Origin: Nostoc sp. LEGE 06077
Lineage (GTDB): Bacteria > Cyanobacteriota > Cyanobacteriia > Cyanobacteriales > Nostocaceae
Reading direction: 5' to 3'
DNA length: 64,000 nt
Assembly (NCBI RefSeq): GCF_015207705.1
Contig: NZ_JADEWI010000002.1
Location: forward strand, 206,894 to 270,893
Made by a program: the position numbers and the translations under genes. How positions within the stretch are numbered: position 1 is the stretch's first letter; every line of letters begins with the position of its first letter. The notes below the pieces were generated by a model. That model did no database searches. It had not been told where the DNA came from and saw only the letters and a program-made list of their open reading frames with translations. Shown one piece after another: positions 52,230 through 61,390 of the stretch.

Positions 52230-54260
52230 CTAGTCCGACTTATGGTTTATTTGGTTATGATTTAGCCAAAGAGCAAGTGTTACGGCTTTCCAAACTGGAA
52301 TTGTAGAATCATCATTTGCATCCTCTGTTGTAGATATAAGATTGTTGTAAAATCTGCGGAGTGTGTTTAGATCCACAAATTCTTGAAGATTATTGGCATC
52401 ATTGGTAATTACTTCATCTAACAGATGCCGATCAAAATGCAACAACCCTCGCTGGAAGTTGGGTGTCATGTTGGTTTTGCCACCACGCCACTGCACTTCT
52501 TGGGGCAGAATGCCTTCTAAACCTCTCCGCATAACTAAACGAGACCATCCTTGATTAAGCTTTTGTTCTGGTGGTAAAGAGAGGCAAAATTCAATCAAGC
52601 GTTTATCCATAAAGGGATGACGCGACTCTAAAGAAAATGCAGCAGAACAGAGGTCGCCCAATTCCAGTACTGTGGTGAACAAGGCGGAGTTTAAGGTACG
52701 ACATTGTTCCTCTCTCACTGTGATGGCTGGATTTTGGTCTTGCTCCTGAGATGGCGTTAGAGGATTTATCCCGACTTTTTTGGCGAATTGCGGGTTGATT
52801 AAAGAAGTGACTTGGGGTTGATTTTGTTTGTGACCACGGAGCGATCGCCAAATCTTCAAGATATACTGAGGAACTAAGGGTTTAATTCCGTAAGTGACGA
52901 ACAATTTCCGCCGAGAAACTCGAAAATGCTGACTAATTTGCAACGCAGTTCGCACAAAAGTGAGCAATTTTTTCTGCTTGACTAACTCCTGTAAATAGGT
53001 AATTGCATATTTGTAGAAAATGGCGGCAACTGAGGTATTAAAGTGTTGAGATATGGACTGAGCTTCTTGGATAAACTTCTCCCACTTTCCTTGACGTGCT
53101 AACTCGGCGAAATATGTTACCCCGTGAGATACTGTTGTATCACCATCAAAACCATCTAAGGAAATGCGAATACCTGCTTGTTGAGCAGCCCGATTTAATC
53201 CCCATACCAGAAAATGACTAGGCCCAATAAAGGGTTCTTCCATGTATTGATAATAGTTTTGCCATTCCGACAAGGGGCCTGATTGATCGGCGTGGACATA
53301 ATGGGGGATAAATCCACCCTGGTTTAATACAGGGTTAATATATTGACGTTCATCACATTCAGGAACATCTGCAAAAATATTCGAGAAAGTGTGCAGTTGT
53401 GCGTTTTTTTCTTGCAATATATCTCTGGCTACACAAGCAATGGAAGATGAGTCTAAGCCACCACTCAAGTGACAACTAACAGGAAATGCACTGCGTAAAC
53501 GACAACGTACTGCTTCGGTAAACACCTCTCGGAAAGCTGCTGCATATTCCTCATCTGAGTTTAGTCTTAACTCTTCACCCACTTCTAAAGACCAGTAGGC
53601 GTGAGATATTAATCCACCCGTGTAACTCACGGTCATTGTGTGAGCCGGAGGCAATCTATAGATATTTTTATAAACAGTAATAGATTTATCTTCGGTAAAT
53701 GGATGTAAATGATTGGCGATCGCAATTTCATTCACCTTTTTCGGCACTTCTGGTAAACTCAAAAGCGCCTTCATTTCCGAAGCAAAGTAAAATTTCTTGC
53801 CTGGTTGATAGCAGTAATATAAGGGTTTGATGCCAAAATGATCTCTGGCACAGAATAATGTCTGCTTCCGCTGATCCCAAATTACAAATGCAAAGTCACC
53901 CAATAATTTTTTTGGACATTGCTCACCCCATTTTTCGTAAGCCGCCAGTACTAACTGGCTATCTGTGATTTTTTCTACTGGGCAGTTATCAATAGATAAT
54001 GCAGAGATTAGTTCTTCTCTGTTATCTATGCGGATATCTGCTGTAATGACTAACTCACCACTGCAATCAACCAAAGGTAGTTTTTCTAGCAGCGATTCTG
54101 GCGTACTCCACAGCATCTGATGTCCCAAGCCAATTGAGCCAGAACACCATACATCTGAGCCATCTGGCCCCCGATGAGCGATCGCATCTACCATCAAGGC
54201 CAGCTTTTGTTGTTCCACCGGCTGACTATTTAGATTGTAAATGCCAACTATACCACTCAT
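52230..54260 (-). CDS. Asparagine-synthetase-like lasso macrolactam synthetase (C protein)
   Basis: 676 residues. The N-terminal Ntn-like domain begins 'MSGIVGIYNLN', with Ser in place of the Cys2 nucleophile of glutamine-dependent enzymes, so it cannot use glutamine in the normal way. The synthetase domain has the ATP pyrophosphate loop 'LSGGLDSSS' near 263 and 'LDGFDGD', 'SLESRHPFMDKRLIEF'. In lasso pathways this enzyme adenylates the Asp/Glu side chain and closes the ring onto the N-terminus. It overlaps none of its neighbours; the B2 gene is 3 bp upstream. Confidence 0.88.
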   Translation of the reverse strand: MSGIVGIYNLNSQPVEQQKLALMVDAIAHRGPDGSDVWCSGSIGLGHQMLWSTPESLLEKLPLVDCSGELVITADIRIDNREELISALSIDNCPVEKITDSQLVLAAYEKWGEQCPKKLLGDFAFVIWDQRKQTLFCARDHFGIKPLYYCYQPGKKFYFASEMKALLSLPEVPKKVNEIAIANHLHPFTEDKSITVYKNIYRLPPAHTMTVSYTGGLISHAYWSLEVGEELRLNSDEEYAAAFREVFTEAVRCRLRSAFPVSCHLSGGLDSSSIACVARDILQEKNAQLHTFSNIFADVPECDERQYINPVLNQGGFIPHYVHADQSGPLSEWQNYYQYMEEPFIGPSHFLVWGLNRAAQQAGIRISLDGFDGDTTVSHGVTYFAELARQGKWEKFIQEAQSISQHFNTSVAAIFYKYAITYLQELVKQKKLLTFVRTALQISQHFRVSRRKLFVTYGIKPLVPQYILKIWRSLRGHKQNQPQVTSLINPQFAKKVGINPLTPSQEQDQNPAITVREEQCRTLNSALFTTVLELGDLCSAAFSLESRHPFMDKRLIEFCLSLPPEQKLNQGWSRLVMRRGLEGILPQEVQWRGGKTNMTPNFQRGLLHFDRHLLDEVITNDANNLQEFVDLNTLRRFYNNLISTTEDANDDSTIPVWKAVTLALWLNHNQINHKSD

Positions 54261-54263
54261 GAT

Positions 54264-54695
54264 TTATATCCCTGAAAAGGATGGCAATGGAGTAAAGCGT
54301 GGGAGGTCGGGAAGGTAGCCAATGACTACTTGTCCTTGAGTTTCAATCCAAGCATGAGCTTCTAAGTTTCCAGTTGCACCTTTGACCACTCCGATACGTA
54401 ATTCTGGTGAGTAACCATAACGAGTCATTAACACTTGGCAAGTTAAAGCCCTCGCTAGGCATTTAGCTCCACCAGGGGTGTAACGCGTGCTAACATTTAT
54501 CGCCCAAACAATTTTGTTCAAAGTAATTTGCTTTAATCTGGGGTTTGGCTTACTGTTTTTATTGATAAGTTTTCTTAAAGTATTAAAGGGTAGTAAGCGC
54601 ATTCCTAGCCGCACTAATCCCAGCAAAACAAATGTATTCAATAAAAGTTGGCGATCGCTGTTGCTTAGTTGCAGTGTTTTAAGCAGATACTTCAT
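54264..54695 (-). CDS. Transglutaminase-like leader protease (lasso B2)
   Basis: 143 residues. Cys79 in 'GGAKCLARALTCQVLM', His114 in 'LEAHAWIE' and Asp near 129 ('GYLPDLPRF') form the Cys-His-Asp set of B2 leader peptidases. It cuts the leader off the precursor. It overlaps the B1 gene by 17 bp and ends 3 bp before the C gene, so all three are translationally coupled. Confidence 0.87.
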   Translation of the reverse strand: MKYLLKTLQLSNSDRQLLLNTFVLLGLVRLGMRLLPFNTLRKLINKNSKPNPRLKQITLNKIVWAINVSTRYTPGGAKCLARALTCQVLMTRYGYSPELRIGVVKGATGNLEAHAWIETQGQVVIGYLPDLPRFTPLPSFSGI

Positions 54696-54984
54696 TCTTA
54701 ATTTCGATCAATCCTTTAGCTGCTAAGTCTTCTAGCAAAGCTGAGATATCACCTTTACATACCTCTGCTGCCACTTCATATTCTGCTAATATGGCATCTT
54801 GAATTTCTTGGACAGTCTTCGGTGATTGAATGAAATTCCATATACTAGCCCCAACTTGATTCAGTCCATAGTAAGCACCCGATTTGATATCAAGGATGAC
54901 CACTTCTCCTTGTAATTCCGAACAGATTTGCTCTCTTGAGGCTACTACACTTAGGTTTTCAGATGAACTTAATTTTGTAAGCAT
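54679..54984 (-). CDS. PqqD-family RiPP recognition protein (lasso B1)
   Basis: 101 residues with the PqqD-type winged-helix fold: 'GEVVILDIKSGAYYGLNQVGASIWNFI' then 'TVQEIQDAILAEYEV', 'DISALLEDLAAKGLIEI'. It binds the precursor leader (the Y-x2-P motif) and presents it to B2. First gene of the cluster. The next 696 bp upstream contain no gene, so its promoter is probably there. Confidence 0.87.
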   Translation of the reverse strand: MLTKLSSSENLSVVASREQICSELQGEVVILDIKSGAYYGLNQVGASIWNFIQSPKTVQEIQDAILAEYEVAAEVCKGDISALLEDLAAKGLIEIKNEVSA

Positions 54985-55680
54985 TCTTCTAGTATAATCA
55001 CTGATTTTTAATTGTTTATACTAAAAATAATTTATAACACCTTGTGGAAATTACTGTTACGTAAAAGTGATATCTTCATCCTTTGTTTTAAAAATAGCTA
55101 ACTTTATAAAGCAATTGTGAAGTAATATAAATAGTCTAATATTCTGACTGTCTATTTTTAATTAATTACTCTACTCATGCCATATTCCTAGAGAAATTCA
55201 ATAATGTATTAAAGTAATTAATACATCAACTAGTAGTTAAGTAATTACCATTACTCAAAGTTGAGTCTGTTCTCAGTTCTTTATCCTACAGGTATTTGCA
55301 TCAAAAGGAATTAAAATTTTTGGATGATAATCGCCAAAAATTTACTACAAGTACGCAAATACTAGAAAGCATACCTGTCCTCATATATATCAATGACAAA
55401 CATATTTTCAATTGATTTACCTCAAGTCAATATATCTTTTGAATGATCTCTAAACTTGACGGTAAAATTTTTTATTTAAATTTGCACACCAAGCACATAT
55501 AACCAAGTGCTGAGTATAAACCTATCAGCTACAAGGCTTTAAGTAATCAACATAGTCTTCATTGAAGTGACTACGGCTATAATTCACCTTCATAGACCAA
55601 CAACCAACAAAAAGGTTTCCTCAATAGGAGACGGATTTTTCAGTCTACTCAGAGTTATAACTCAAGCTAATAACTAAATA
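54985..55680. other. Upstream region of the lasso cluster
   Basis: 696 AT-rich bases between the B1 gene and tRNA-Pro. It must carry the cluster promoter. I see no strong -35/-10 pair, hairpin array or ORF worth reporting; an isolated TATACT lies too close to the B1 start to be used. Confidence 0.4.
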
Positions 55681-55754
55681 TCGGGATGACTGGATTCGAA
55701 CCAGCGGCCCCTTCGTCCCGAACGAAGTGCGCTACCAAGCTGCGCTACATCCCG
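55681..55754 (-). tRNA. trnP-CGG: tRNA-Pro (anticodon CGG)
   Basis: 74 nt folding as a standard cloverleaf: acceptor CGGGATG / CATCCCG, D-arm GCGC-AGCTTGGTA-GCGC, anticodon stem CTTCG / CGAAG with loop TTCGGGA (anticodon CGG), T-arm GCTGG-TTCGAAT-CCAGT. Discriminator A; CCA is not encoded. It borders the lasso cluster, a site type often used for genome insertion, but no attachment repeat is seen. Confidence 0.92.
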
Positions 55755-55914
55755 CCGAAAATAGGCAATGCCCATATCATATTACCACAGTTGTCTGGAA
55801 ACAAGCTGATGTTTAATGTTCTGAGGTAAGAAGACAAAACGACCAATGACAACTATATATATAGATTGCTTGCTACGATTAGATTTGTATAACTTTCAGT
55901 GGTAAAAGCGGATT

Positions 55915-56808
55915 GTGACTGTTAACCAAAAGCCAGACTGGTTGCGAGTAAAAGCGCCTCAATGGGAGCGCGTTGGTAACGTTAAAGAAATTTTGCGGGA
56001 TTTAGCACTCAATACGGTTTGCGAGGAAGCGTCCTGTCCGAATATTGGTGAGTGCTTCAATGCTGGAACTGCCACGTTTTTGATTATGGGGCCAGCTTGT
56101 ACCCGTGCTTGTCCTTACTGTGATATCGATTTTGAGAAAAAACCAAAACCTTTAGACCCTACAGAACCAGCCAGATTAGCAGAAGCAGTTCGCCGCATGA
56201 AGCTAAATCATGTGGTAATTACTTCTGTAAACCGAGACGATTTACCTGATGGTGGTGCTTCTCAGTTTGTGGAGTGCATTACAGCGGTGCGTAGTGTCTC
56301 ACCTCACACCACAATTGAGGTATTAATTCCTGATTTGTGTGGCAATTGGAATGCTTTGGAGATAATTCTGCAAGCTAGTCCAGAGGTACTCAACCATAAT
56401 ACAGAAACAGTTCCTCGCCTTTATCGTCGGGTGCGTCCTCAAGGAAACTACGATCGCACTCTTGAATTATTGCAGCGTTCTCGGCAAATAGCACCTTGGG
56501 TATACACTAAATCTGGCATTATGGTGGGCTTGGGCGAAACGGATAGCGAAATCCGCCAAGTCATGCAAGACTTACGCACCGTCGATTGTGACATTTTGAC
56601 AATTGGGCAATATCTCCAGCCCAGCCAAAAACATTTGCAAGTCGATACATTTATTACCCCAGAACAATTCGCTGCTTGGCAAGCATTTGGTGAAGAAATC
56701 GGATTTTTACAAGTTGTTTCTTCTCCATTAACCAGAAGCTCATATCATGCAGAACAAGTCCGGGAATTAATGAAACGTTATCCACGTCAGTCAAGTGCTG
56801 AGTGCTGA
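55915..56808 (+). CDS. lipA: Lipoyl synthase
   Basis: Radical-SAM enzyme that inserts two sulfurs into octanoyl chains on lipoyl domains. The auxiliary cluster cysteines are in '[13 protein letters not shown]', the radical-SAM cysteines in '[10 protein letters not shown]' (CxxxCxxC), and the C-terminal 'RSSYHAE' is the conserved serine motif. GTG start 55915; no better in-frame ATG is near. 297 residues. Cyanobacteria often have two lipA copies; this is one. Confidence 0.95.
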   Translation: MTVNQKPDWLRVKAPQWERVGNVKEILRDLALNTVCEEASCPNIGECFNAGTATFLIMGPACTRACPYCDIDFEKKPKPLDPTEPARLAEAVRRMKLNHVVITSVNRDDLPDGGASQFVECITAVRSVSPHTTIEVLIPDLCGNWNALEIILQASPEVLNHNTETVPRLYRRVRPQGNYDRTLELLQRSRQIAPWVYTKSGIMVGLGETDSEIRQVMQDLRTVDCDILTIGQYLQPSQKHLQVDTFITPEQFAAWQAFGEEIGFLQVVSSPLTRSSYHAEQVRELMKRYPRQSSAEC

Positions 56809-56810
56809 TA

Positions 56811-56879
56811 AATCAGTTATCAGTAACCAGTGAACAGGGAGTAGACTTGATAACTGATAACTGTTAACTGATAACTGTT
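56811..56879. repeat. GATAACTG repeat hairpin between lipA and gpsA
   Basis: 'ATCAGTTATCAGTAAC' pairs with 'ACTGATAACTG' and its neighbour copies downstream. The GATAACTG/TAACTGATAACTG wording is a common intergenic repeat of Nostocales. It may act as terminator or spacer, and gpsA starts at its very end. Confidence 0.5.
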
Positions 56880-57810
56880 GAAAGTGGTGCAAGAAACTAC
56901 CATTGCAATTTTGGGTGCAGGCGCTTGGGGTACAGCTTTAGCAAATCTAGCAGAGGCTAATGGTCACAGGGTACAACTATGGTCGCGTCATGGCACAGCA
57001 AAGCTAGAAGCTGTTCTCGAAGATGCTCAAATAGTGCTATCAGCTATTTCTATGAAAGGGGTAAGAACTGTTGCTTTGCAAGTACAATCTTACCCCCTTT
57101 CATCAGAGACAATTTTTGTCACAGCCACCAAAGGGTTAGATCCACAAACCTGCGCTACGCCATCGCAAATTTGGCAAGCTGCATTTCCTGATCATCCAGT
57201 GGTGGTTTTATCTGGCCCAAATTTATCAGCAGAAATTGAACAATCATTACCAGCTGCAACCGTAGTCGCTAGTAACATCTCCACAGCAGCAGAAAAAGTG
57301 CAGTTGGTATTTTCTTCACCTCGTTTCCGCGTTTATACCAATTCCGATCCTCTAGGTGTGGAATTAGGAGGAACGCTCAAGAATGTGATGGCGATCGCCG
57401 CTGGTGTATGTGATGGCTTACAATTGGGAACCAATGCCAAAGCTGCCTTAGTTACCCGTGGACTTACAGAGATGGTTCGCATCGGTAATTGTTTAGGTGC
57501 GAAGACGGAAACTTTTTATGGTTTGTCAGGTCTGGGAGATTTGTTAGCCACTTGCAATAGTCCTTTAAGTCGTAACTACCAAGTCGGCTATCAAATGGCT
57601 GGTGGTCAAACCCTGACAAATATTCTGGCTAATTTGCTAGGAACCGCCGAGGGGGTTAACACTTGCCAAGTTCTGATGCAATTAGCCAAGCAGCAAAATA
57701 TTTATATGCCAATTACTGAGCAAGTTTATCGGCTACTTCAGGGTGAAGTTACGCCACAACAAGCACTTGATGAACTGATGTTACGCGACATCAAGCCAGA
57801 GTATAACTGA
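56878..57810 (+). CDS. gpsA: Glycerol-3-phosphate dehydrogenase [NAD(P)+]
   Basis: Makes sn-glycerol-3-phosphate for lipids. Cofactor site 'IAILGAGAWGTALANLA', catalytic-lysine region 'LGGTLKNVMAIAAGVCDGL', 'NAKAALVTRGL' and 'YGLSGLGDLLATCNSPLSRN'. 310 residues, slightly short, because the start is unclear: TTG 56878, GTG 56884 or GTG 56887 are all weak and lie beside the GATAACTG repeat. Downstream of and co-directional with lipA. Confidence 0.93.
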   Translation: MKVVQETTIAILGAGAWGTALANLAEANGHRVQLWSRHGTAKLEAVLEDAQIVLSAISMKGVRTVALQVQSYPLSSETIFVTATKGLDPQTCATPSQIWQAAFPDHPVVVLSGPNLSAEIEQSLPAATVVASNISTAAEKVQLVFSSPRFRVYTNSDPLGVELGGTLKNVMAIAAGVCDGLQLGTNAKAALVTRGLTEMVRIGNCLGAKTETFYGLSGLGDLLATCNSPLSRNYQVGYQMAGGQTLTNILANLLGTAEGVNTCQVLMQLAKQQNIYMPITEQVYRLLQGEVTPQQALDELMLRDIKPEYN

Positions 57811-58019
57811 GTAAGTTAAAAGTTAGGAGTCAAGGTGATTATATTTAACTTTCTATTAGGCTTTCTCTACCTATAACCCTGAGCATAATATGAGTTAGCT
57901 GGCTGAGTCATCCTGTTGAGGCGGTACATTGAAATGTAATTTAAAACACTTTCATTTAGAGATTATTCACAAAATTGATTGTGATACCATAAATTCAACC
58001 CGAAACATGAGTTTTTATT

Positions 58020-58241
58020 ATGGCTACCTTGCGAGAACTTGAAGCAGCCATCAAACAATTACCTGAAAGTGATGTTCGCCAACTCTCTGTTTGGCTACAA
58101 GAGTATTTGGATGATATGTGGGATCAGCAAATTGAAACAGATGTAGTGTCAGGAAAGTTGGACAAGCTGATTGCTAAAGCAGAGGTAGATATTCTAGCTA
58201 ACAGAGTGAGGGATCTTGATGAAGTCCTTCACAACTCCTGA
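58020..58241 (+). CDS. Putative antitoxin of a small TA pair
   Basis: 73 residues, helical and acidic: 'LRELEAAIKQLPESDVRQLSVWLQEYLDD', then a Lys/Glu/Asp part. This pattern of 'I..LP..D...L..WL..Y' is common to cyanobacterial antitoxins paired with RelE/ParE-like toxins. Ends inside the toxin gene (23-bp overlap), as typical. Confidence 0.65.
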   Translation: MATLRELEAAIKQLPESDVRQLSVWLQEYLDDMWDQQIETDVVSGKLDKLIAKAEVDILANRVRDLDEVLHNS

Positions 58242-58476
58242 CTTTTGGCAAGCGTATGCAAAATTAGCTCCAGAAGTGAAGGAACAAGCAAAAAAAGCAT
58301 ATCAACTTTGGCAAGAAAATCCGGTGCATCCTTCTTTGCACTTCAAAAAAGTAGACAAGAATCTTTGGTCTGCGCGTGTTAGTGGTGGTTATCGCGCATT
58401 AGCTTTGAAGAAGGGTGACGATTATTATTGGTTCTGGATTGGTAATCATGACGAGTATGAAGCTCTGCTGAATTAG
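58219..58476 (+). CDS. RelE/ParE-fold toxin-like protein
   Basis: 85 residues from ATG 58219 (AGGG upstream; TTG 58216 is in frame). 'AKKAYQLWQENPVHPSLHFKK', 'LWSARVSGGYRALAL', 'YYWFWIGNHDEYEALL' give the beta-strand and Arg pattern of RelE-like mRNA interferases. Functional activity is not shown. Pair with the upstream gene. Confidence 0.75.
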   Translation: MKSFTTPDFWQAYAKLAPEVKEQAKKAYQLWQENPVHPSLHFKKVDKNLWSARVSGGYRALALKKGDDYYWFWIGNHDEYEALLN

Positions 58477-59182
58477 ACAATGGTTTCAGCTATAAATCAC
58501 AAATCATAGGAAACTCAACCGAAGTGGGTAACGAGTTGAGGCTGCTGCATTTGTTTGTAGTCAAAAAAATACAAGAATAATGTCCAGGGTGCGATCGCGC
58601 AAAATTGGTGTCGCAACCTGACTGGTATTAAAGGTCATTCATCATTGGTTTTTCCTCGGTTGCCTACTTTGCCTGTCTAAACTCTGCCTTTGTTTTACTT
58701 CACAATTTCCCAAAAAATCCTGAGACAGAAAATAGTAAATCGTCAGGAAATTACTTTTAAAGCCATGTAGATATGACTAACCAGATGTTAAACATAACTT
58801 TACTGAAAGATGTTTATCCCATTCAACAGAGTAACATTTATCACTTATTAAGTTGAAATACTGACTAGGTAGCTCAGAATTTAAAGCCTATCTGTAGATT
58901 TGAATAGCTATTGGTTCAATCAAATGTTCACCTGCCGAAGGATTTCGGCATTTAATGTTGGAAACACTAGTGCAGTTTTTGAAAAAAAATTGTATTGGAA
59001 TCCTCTACCGTGTTATTTCATCTTGAATCACGGGAACAATAGCAACAGTTGATTTTGATTAGCTGACCCTTCGGGTTCTATTTCCAGAACCCCTTCGGGG
59101 AACGCAGTCGCCTAGATCGGGGAAACCCTTCTACAGCGCTGACTCACCGTAATCTATTGTTACCTGGAGCCATTGAGACGAT
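58477..59182. promoter_or_regulatory. Long leader region of the sigma factor gene
   Basis: 706 bases upstream of the sigma gene, no ORF. It holds several folded parts: TGCCGAA-GGAT-TTCGGCA (58937-58954), then CCCTTCGGG and CCCCTTCGGGG hairpins (59068-59100) and a segment 'GATCGGGGAAACCC' known from interspersed repeats. A HIP1-like site lies near 58592. Such a leader may carry several promoters, as is common for group 2 sigma genes. Confidence 0.4.
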
Positions 59183-60430
59183 ATGCCAGCAACATCTTTT
59201 TACCCGGATGCCGCCTACAATTCCCAAAAGTCCCGCCAGGTTTTAGACCCAGATCTCACGGTTGACGATGATTTGTCGGTCGAAGATCTCCAGGATCTGG
59301 AGATAGTTTCTGTTGACCCTGCTAGTTTTGGCGCAAATAATAACCGCCGCAGCACAGACCTGGTACGTCTATACCTCCAGGAAATTGGCCGAGTCCGGTT
59401 GTTGGGGCGTGATGAAGAAGTTTCAGAAGCTCAAAAAGTTCAGCGTTACCTACGGATGCGGACAGTACTTGCTAATGCTGCCAAGCAAGGAGATGCTGTA
59501 GTTTCGCCCTATCTGCGATTGATTGAAGTTCAAGAACGTTTAGCATCTGAACTCGGCCACCGTCCTTCTTTAGAAAGATGGGCTTCTACCGCTGGTGTGC
59601 AGGTGTCGGATCTCAAACCAACTTTGTCAGAAGGTAAACGTCGTTGGGCGGAAATTGCCAAAATTACAGTAGAAGAACTGGAGCAAATTCAATCTCAAGG
59701 ACTGCAATCCAAAGAACACATGATCAAGGCGAACCTGCGTCTTGTGGTTTCTGTCGCTAAGAAATACCAAAATCGTGGTTTGGAATTATTGGATTTAGTC
59801 CAAGAAGGAACTCTGGGTTTAGAAAGAGCCGTAGAAAAATTTGATCCAACTAAGGGCTATCGCTTTAGTACATATGCTTACTGGTGGATTCGCCAAGGGA
59901 TTACAAGAGCGATCGCTACTTCTAGTCGCACCATTCGCCTGCCGGTTCATATTACAGAAAAATTAAACAAAATTAAAAAAGCGCAACGCAAAATTGCTCA
60001 AGAAAAAGGTCGGACTCCTACCTTAGAAGATTTGGCAATTGAATTAGAAATGACACCATCTCAAGTCAGAGAAGTGTTGTTGAGAGTTCCTCGTTCTGTT
60101 TCTTTAGAAACCAAAGTTGGTAAAGACAAAGATACAGAGTTAGGCGAATTGCTGGAAACCGATAGTGTGACTCCAGAAGAAATGTTAATGCGAGAATCTT
60201 TACAAAGAGACTTGCAAAATCTGTTAGCTGATTTAACTAGCCGCGAACGAGATGTAATTCTGATGCGGTTTGGTTTAGCTGATGGTCATCCTTACTCTTT
60301 GGCCGAAATCGGCCGCGCCCTTGATTTATCACGGGAACGAGTACGCCAAATTGAATCTAAAGCTTTGCAAAAGCTCCGTCAACCCAAGCGCCGCAACCTC
60401 ATCCGTGACTATTTAGAGTCACTGACTTAA
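59183..60430 (+). CDS. sigC: Group 2 RNA polymerase sigma factor, SigC-like
   Basis: 415 residues with regions 1.2 ('DLVRLYLQEIGRVRLL'), 2 ('LDLVQEGTLGLERAVEKFD', 'YRFSTYAYWWIRQGITRAIA'), 3 and 4 ('SLAEIGRALDLSRERVRQIE'). It lacks the long N-terminal region of SigA and carries an extra stretch around 95-155 ('SPYLRLIEVQERLASEL'). The N-terminus 'MPATSFYPDAAYNSQKSRQ' and its place beside furA match SigC of Anabaena (next to FurA there). It directs alternative transcription; the target set is not seen here. Confidence 0.85.
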   Translation: MPATSFYPDAAYNSQKSRQVLDPDLTVDDDLSVEDLQDLEIVSVDPASFGANNNRRSTDLVRLYLQEIGRVRLLGRDEEVSEAQKVQRYLRMRTVLANAAKQGDAVVSPYLRLIEVQERLASELGHRPSLERWASTAGVQVSDLKPTLSEGKRRWAEIAKITVEELEQIQSQGLQSKEHMIKANLRLVVSVAKKYQNRGLELLDLVQEGTLGLERAVEKFDPTKGYRFSTYAYWWIRQGITRAIATSSRTIRLPVHITEKLNKIKKAQRKIAQEKGRTPTLEDLAIELEMTPSQVREVLLRVPRSVSLETKVGKDKDTELGELLETDSVTPEEMLMRESLQRDLQNLLADLTSRERDVILMRFGLADGHPYSLAEIGRALDLSRERVRQIESKALQKLRQPKRRNLIRDYLESLT

Positions 60431-60774
60431 TTAATAAGTTAAAAGTCAATGGTCAATGGTCAATAGCAAACAAAATTCTCACTATAGATTGTTGACTTTG
60501 GACTTATTATTCGGTGGAAAATTGCTTTGATCACTTCGGCTAGAATCTTTCTCCAGCTTATAAGTAATCTTTTGCAGCTAGGGAAAGTAACTCTCTGCTT
60601 CCCTACTTCTCAAGATAGTTTGAAGATGGCGATCGCTATCCTAACATTGCCTTATGAGTTTCATTAACATTGTTTGAGCATTTAATAAATATTCTCAATA
60701 AGCTTCAGTTGTTGCAAATTGCTCACAACATTTGTTATATTCTCAACTAATAGGCTTTGTTGAGAAAAATTAGT
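60431..60774. promoter_or_regulatory. sigC-furA intergenic region with furA promoter
   Basis: 344 bases. Near the sigC end, 'AAAGTCAATGGTCAATGG' and a later complement (to about 60505) can form a repeat-built terminator. Just before furA, TTGCAA (60712-60717), 18 bp and TATATT (60736-60741) form a plausible promoter. The AT-rich stretch around it could hold Fur boxes; I do not see a full consensus. Confidence 0.4.
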
Positions 60775-61230
60775 ATGACTGTCTACACAACTACTTCACT
60801 CAAAGCAGAATTAAATGAAAGAGGCTGGCGTTTAACTCCCCAGCGCGAAGTAATTTTACACATTTTTCAAGAACTTCCGCAAGGTGAACACCTCAGTGCA
60901 GAGGATCTTTATCATCGCTTGGAAACCGATGGTGAAGGTATTAGTCTCTCAACCATCTATCGGACATTGAAGCTGATGGCGCGGATGGGAATTTTGCGGG
61001 AATTAGAACTGGGAGAAGGCCATAAACATTATGAAATTAACCAGCCTTACCCTCACCATCACCATCATTTAATTTGTGTGCGGTGCAACAGCACCATTGA
61101 GTTTAAAAACGATTCGATTTTAAAAATTGGTGCAAAAACTGCTCAAAAAGAAGGATTTCATCTGCTCGACTGTCAAATGACAATTCATGCAGTATGCCCC
61201 AAGTGCCAACGGGCGCTAATGCCACTGTAG
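60775..61230 (+). CDS. furA: Ferric uptake regulator FurA
   Basis: 151 residues, the size of Anabaena FurA. Winged-helix domain 'LNERGWRLTPQREVILHIF' and 'LSAEDLYHRLETDGEGISLSTIYRTL' is followed by the metal domain 'HYEINQPYPHHHHH', 'CVRC' at 101-104, Cys133 and 'CPKC' at 141-144, the same cysteine positions as in the Anabaena protein. It represses iron uptake genes in the iron-bound state and links iron to redox and heme. ATG 60775 is chosen over TTG 60757. Neighbours sigC and the convergent gene match Anabaena. Confidence 0.93.
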   Translation: MTVYTTTSLKAELNERGWRLTPQREVILHIFQELPQGEHLSAEDLYHRLETDGEGISLSTIYRTLKLMARMGILRELELGEGHKHYEINQPYPHHHHHLICVRCNSTIEFKNDSILKIGAKTAQKEGFHLLDCQMTIHAVCPKCQRALMPL

Positions 61231-61390
61231 CACTGGGGCAGGATAACTAAAGGAATGTACTCACATCAATTTTGGATTTTATATTTTGGATTTCGTCGCT
61301 CAAGCTGACGCGATCGCAAATCTAAAATTGGCAGAGTTATCGGAGGGAAGTAACGGCTTGGGGATTCACATTGATAAATATAAGCGGATG
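60775..61390 (-). ncRNA. Predicted furA antisense RNA (alpha-furA type)
   Basis: In Anabaena a readthrough transcript of the convergent gene covers furA and lowers FurA. Here the same gene order exists and no strong terminator is visible between 61231 and 61390 on the minus strand. Existence is inferred from synteny; ends are unknown. Confidence 0.35.

Larger units (their letters stand above)
51345..52285. repeat. Triplicated spacer carrying the 3' end of the C gene
   Basis: Three copies of the same segment lie at about 52171-52280, 51788-51900 and 51345-51455, sharing 'AGGTAGGAGCAGGCT' and 'GATTTAGCCAAAGAGC'. In the first it is the true end of the asparagine-synthetase-like gene. In the second the reverse reading still gives 'LALWLNHHQINHRSD' then stop; in the third it is broken by a stop. 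Each copy precedes a precursor gene, so the precursors were duplicated together with the tail of the upstream gene. Confidence 0.8.

Noticed and set aside
52603..52851. 82-codon frame inside the C gene
   Set aside because: Same-strand shadow frame of the asparagine-synthetase-like gene.
55681..55754. Integration site at tRNA-Pro
   Set aside because: No integrase gene and no direct repeat of the tRNA 3' end was found in the cluster flanks.
59183..60430. Principal sigma factor SigA
   Set aside because: The N-terminal region and neighbours fit group 2 SigC better than SigA.
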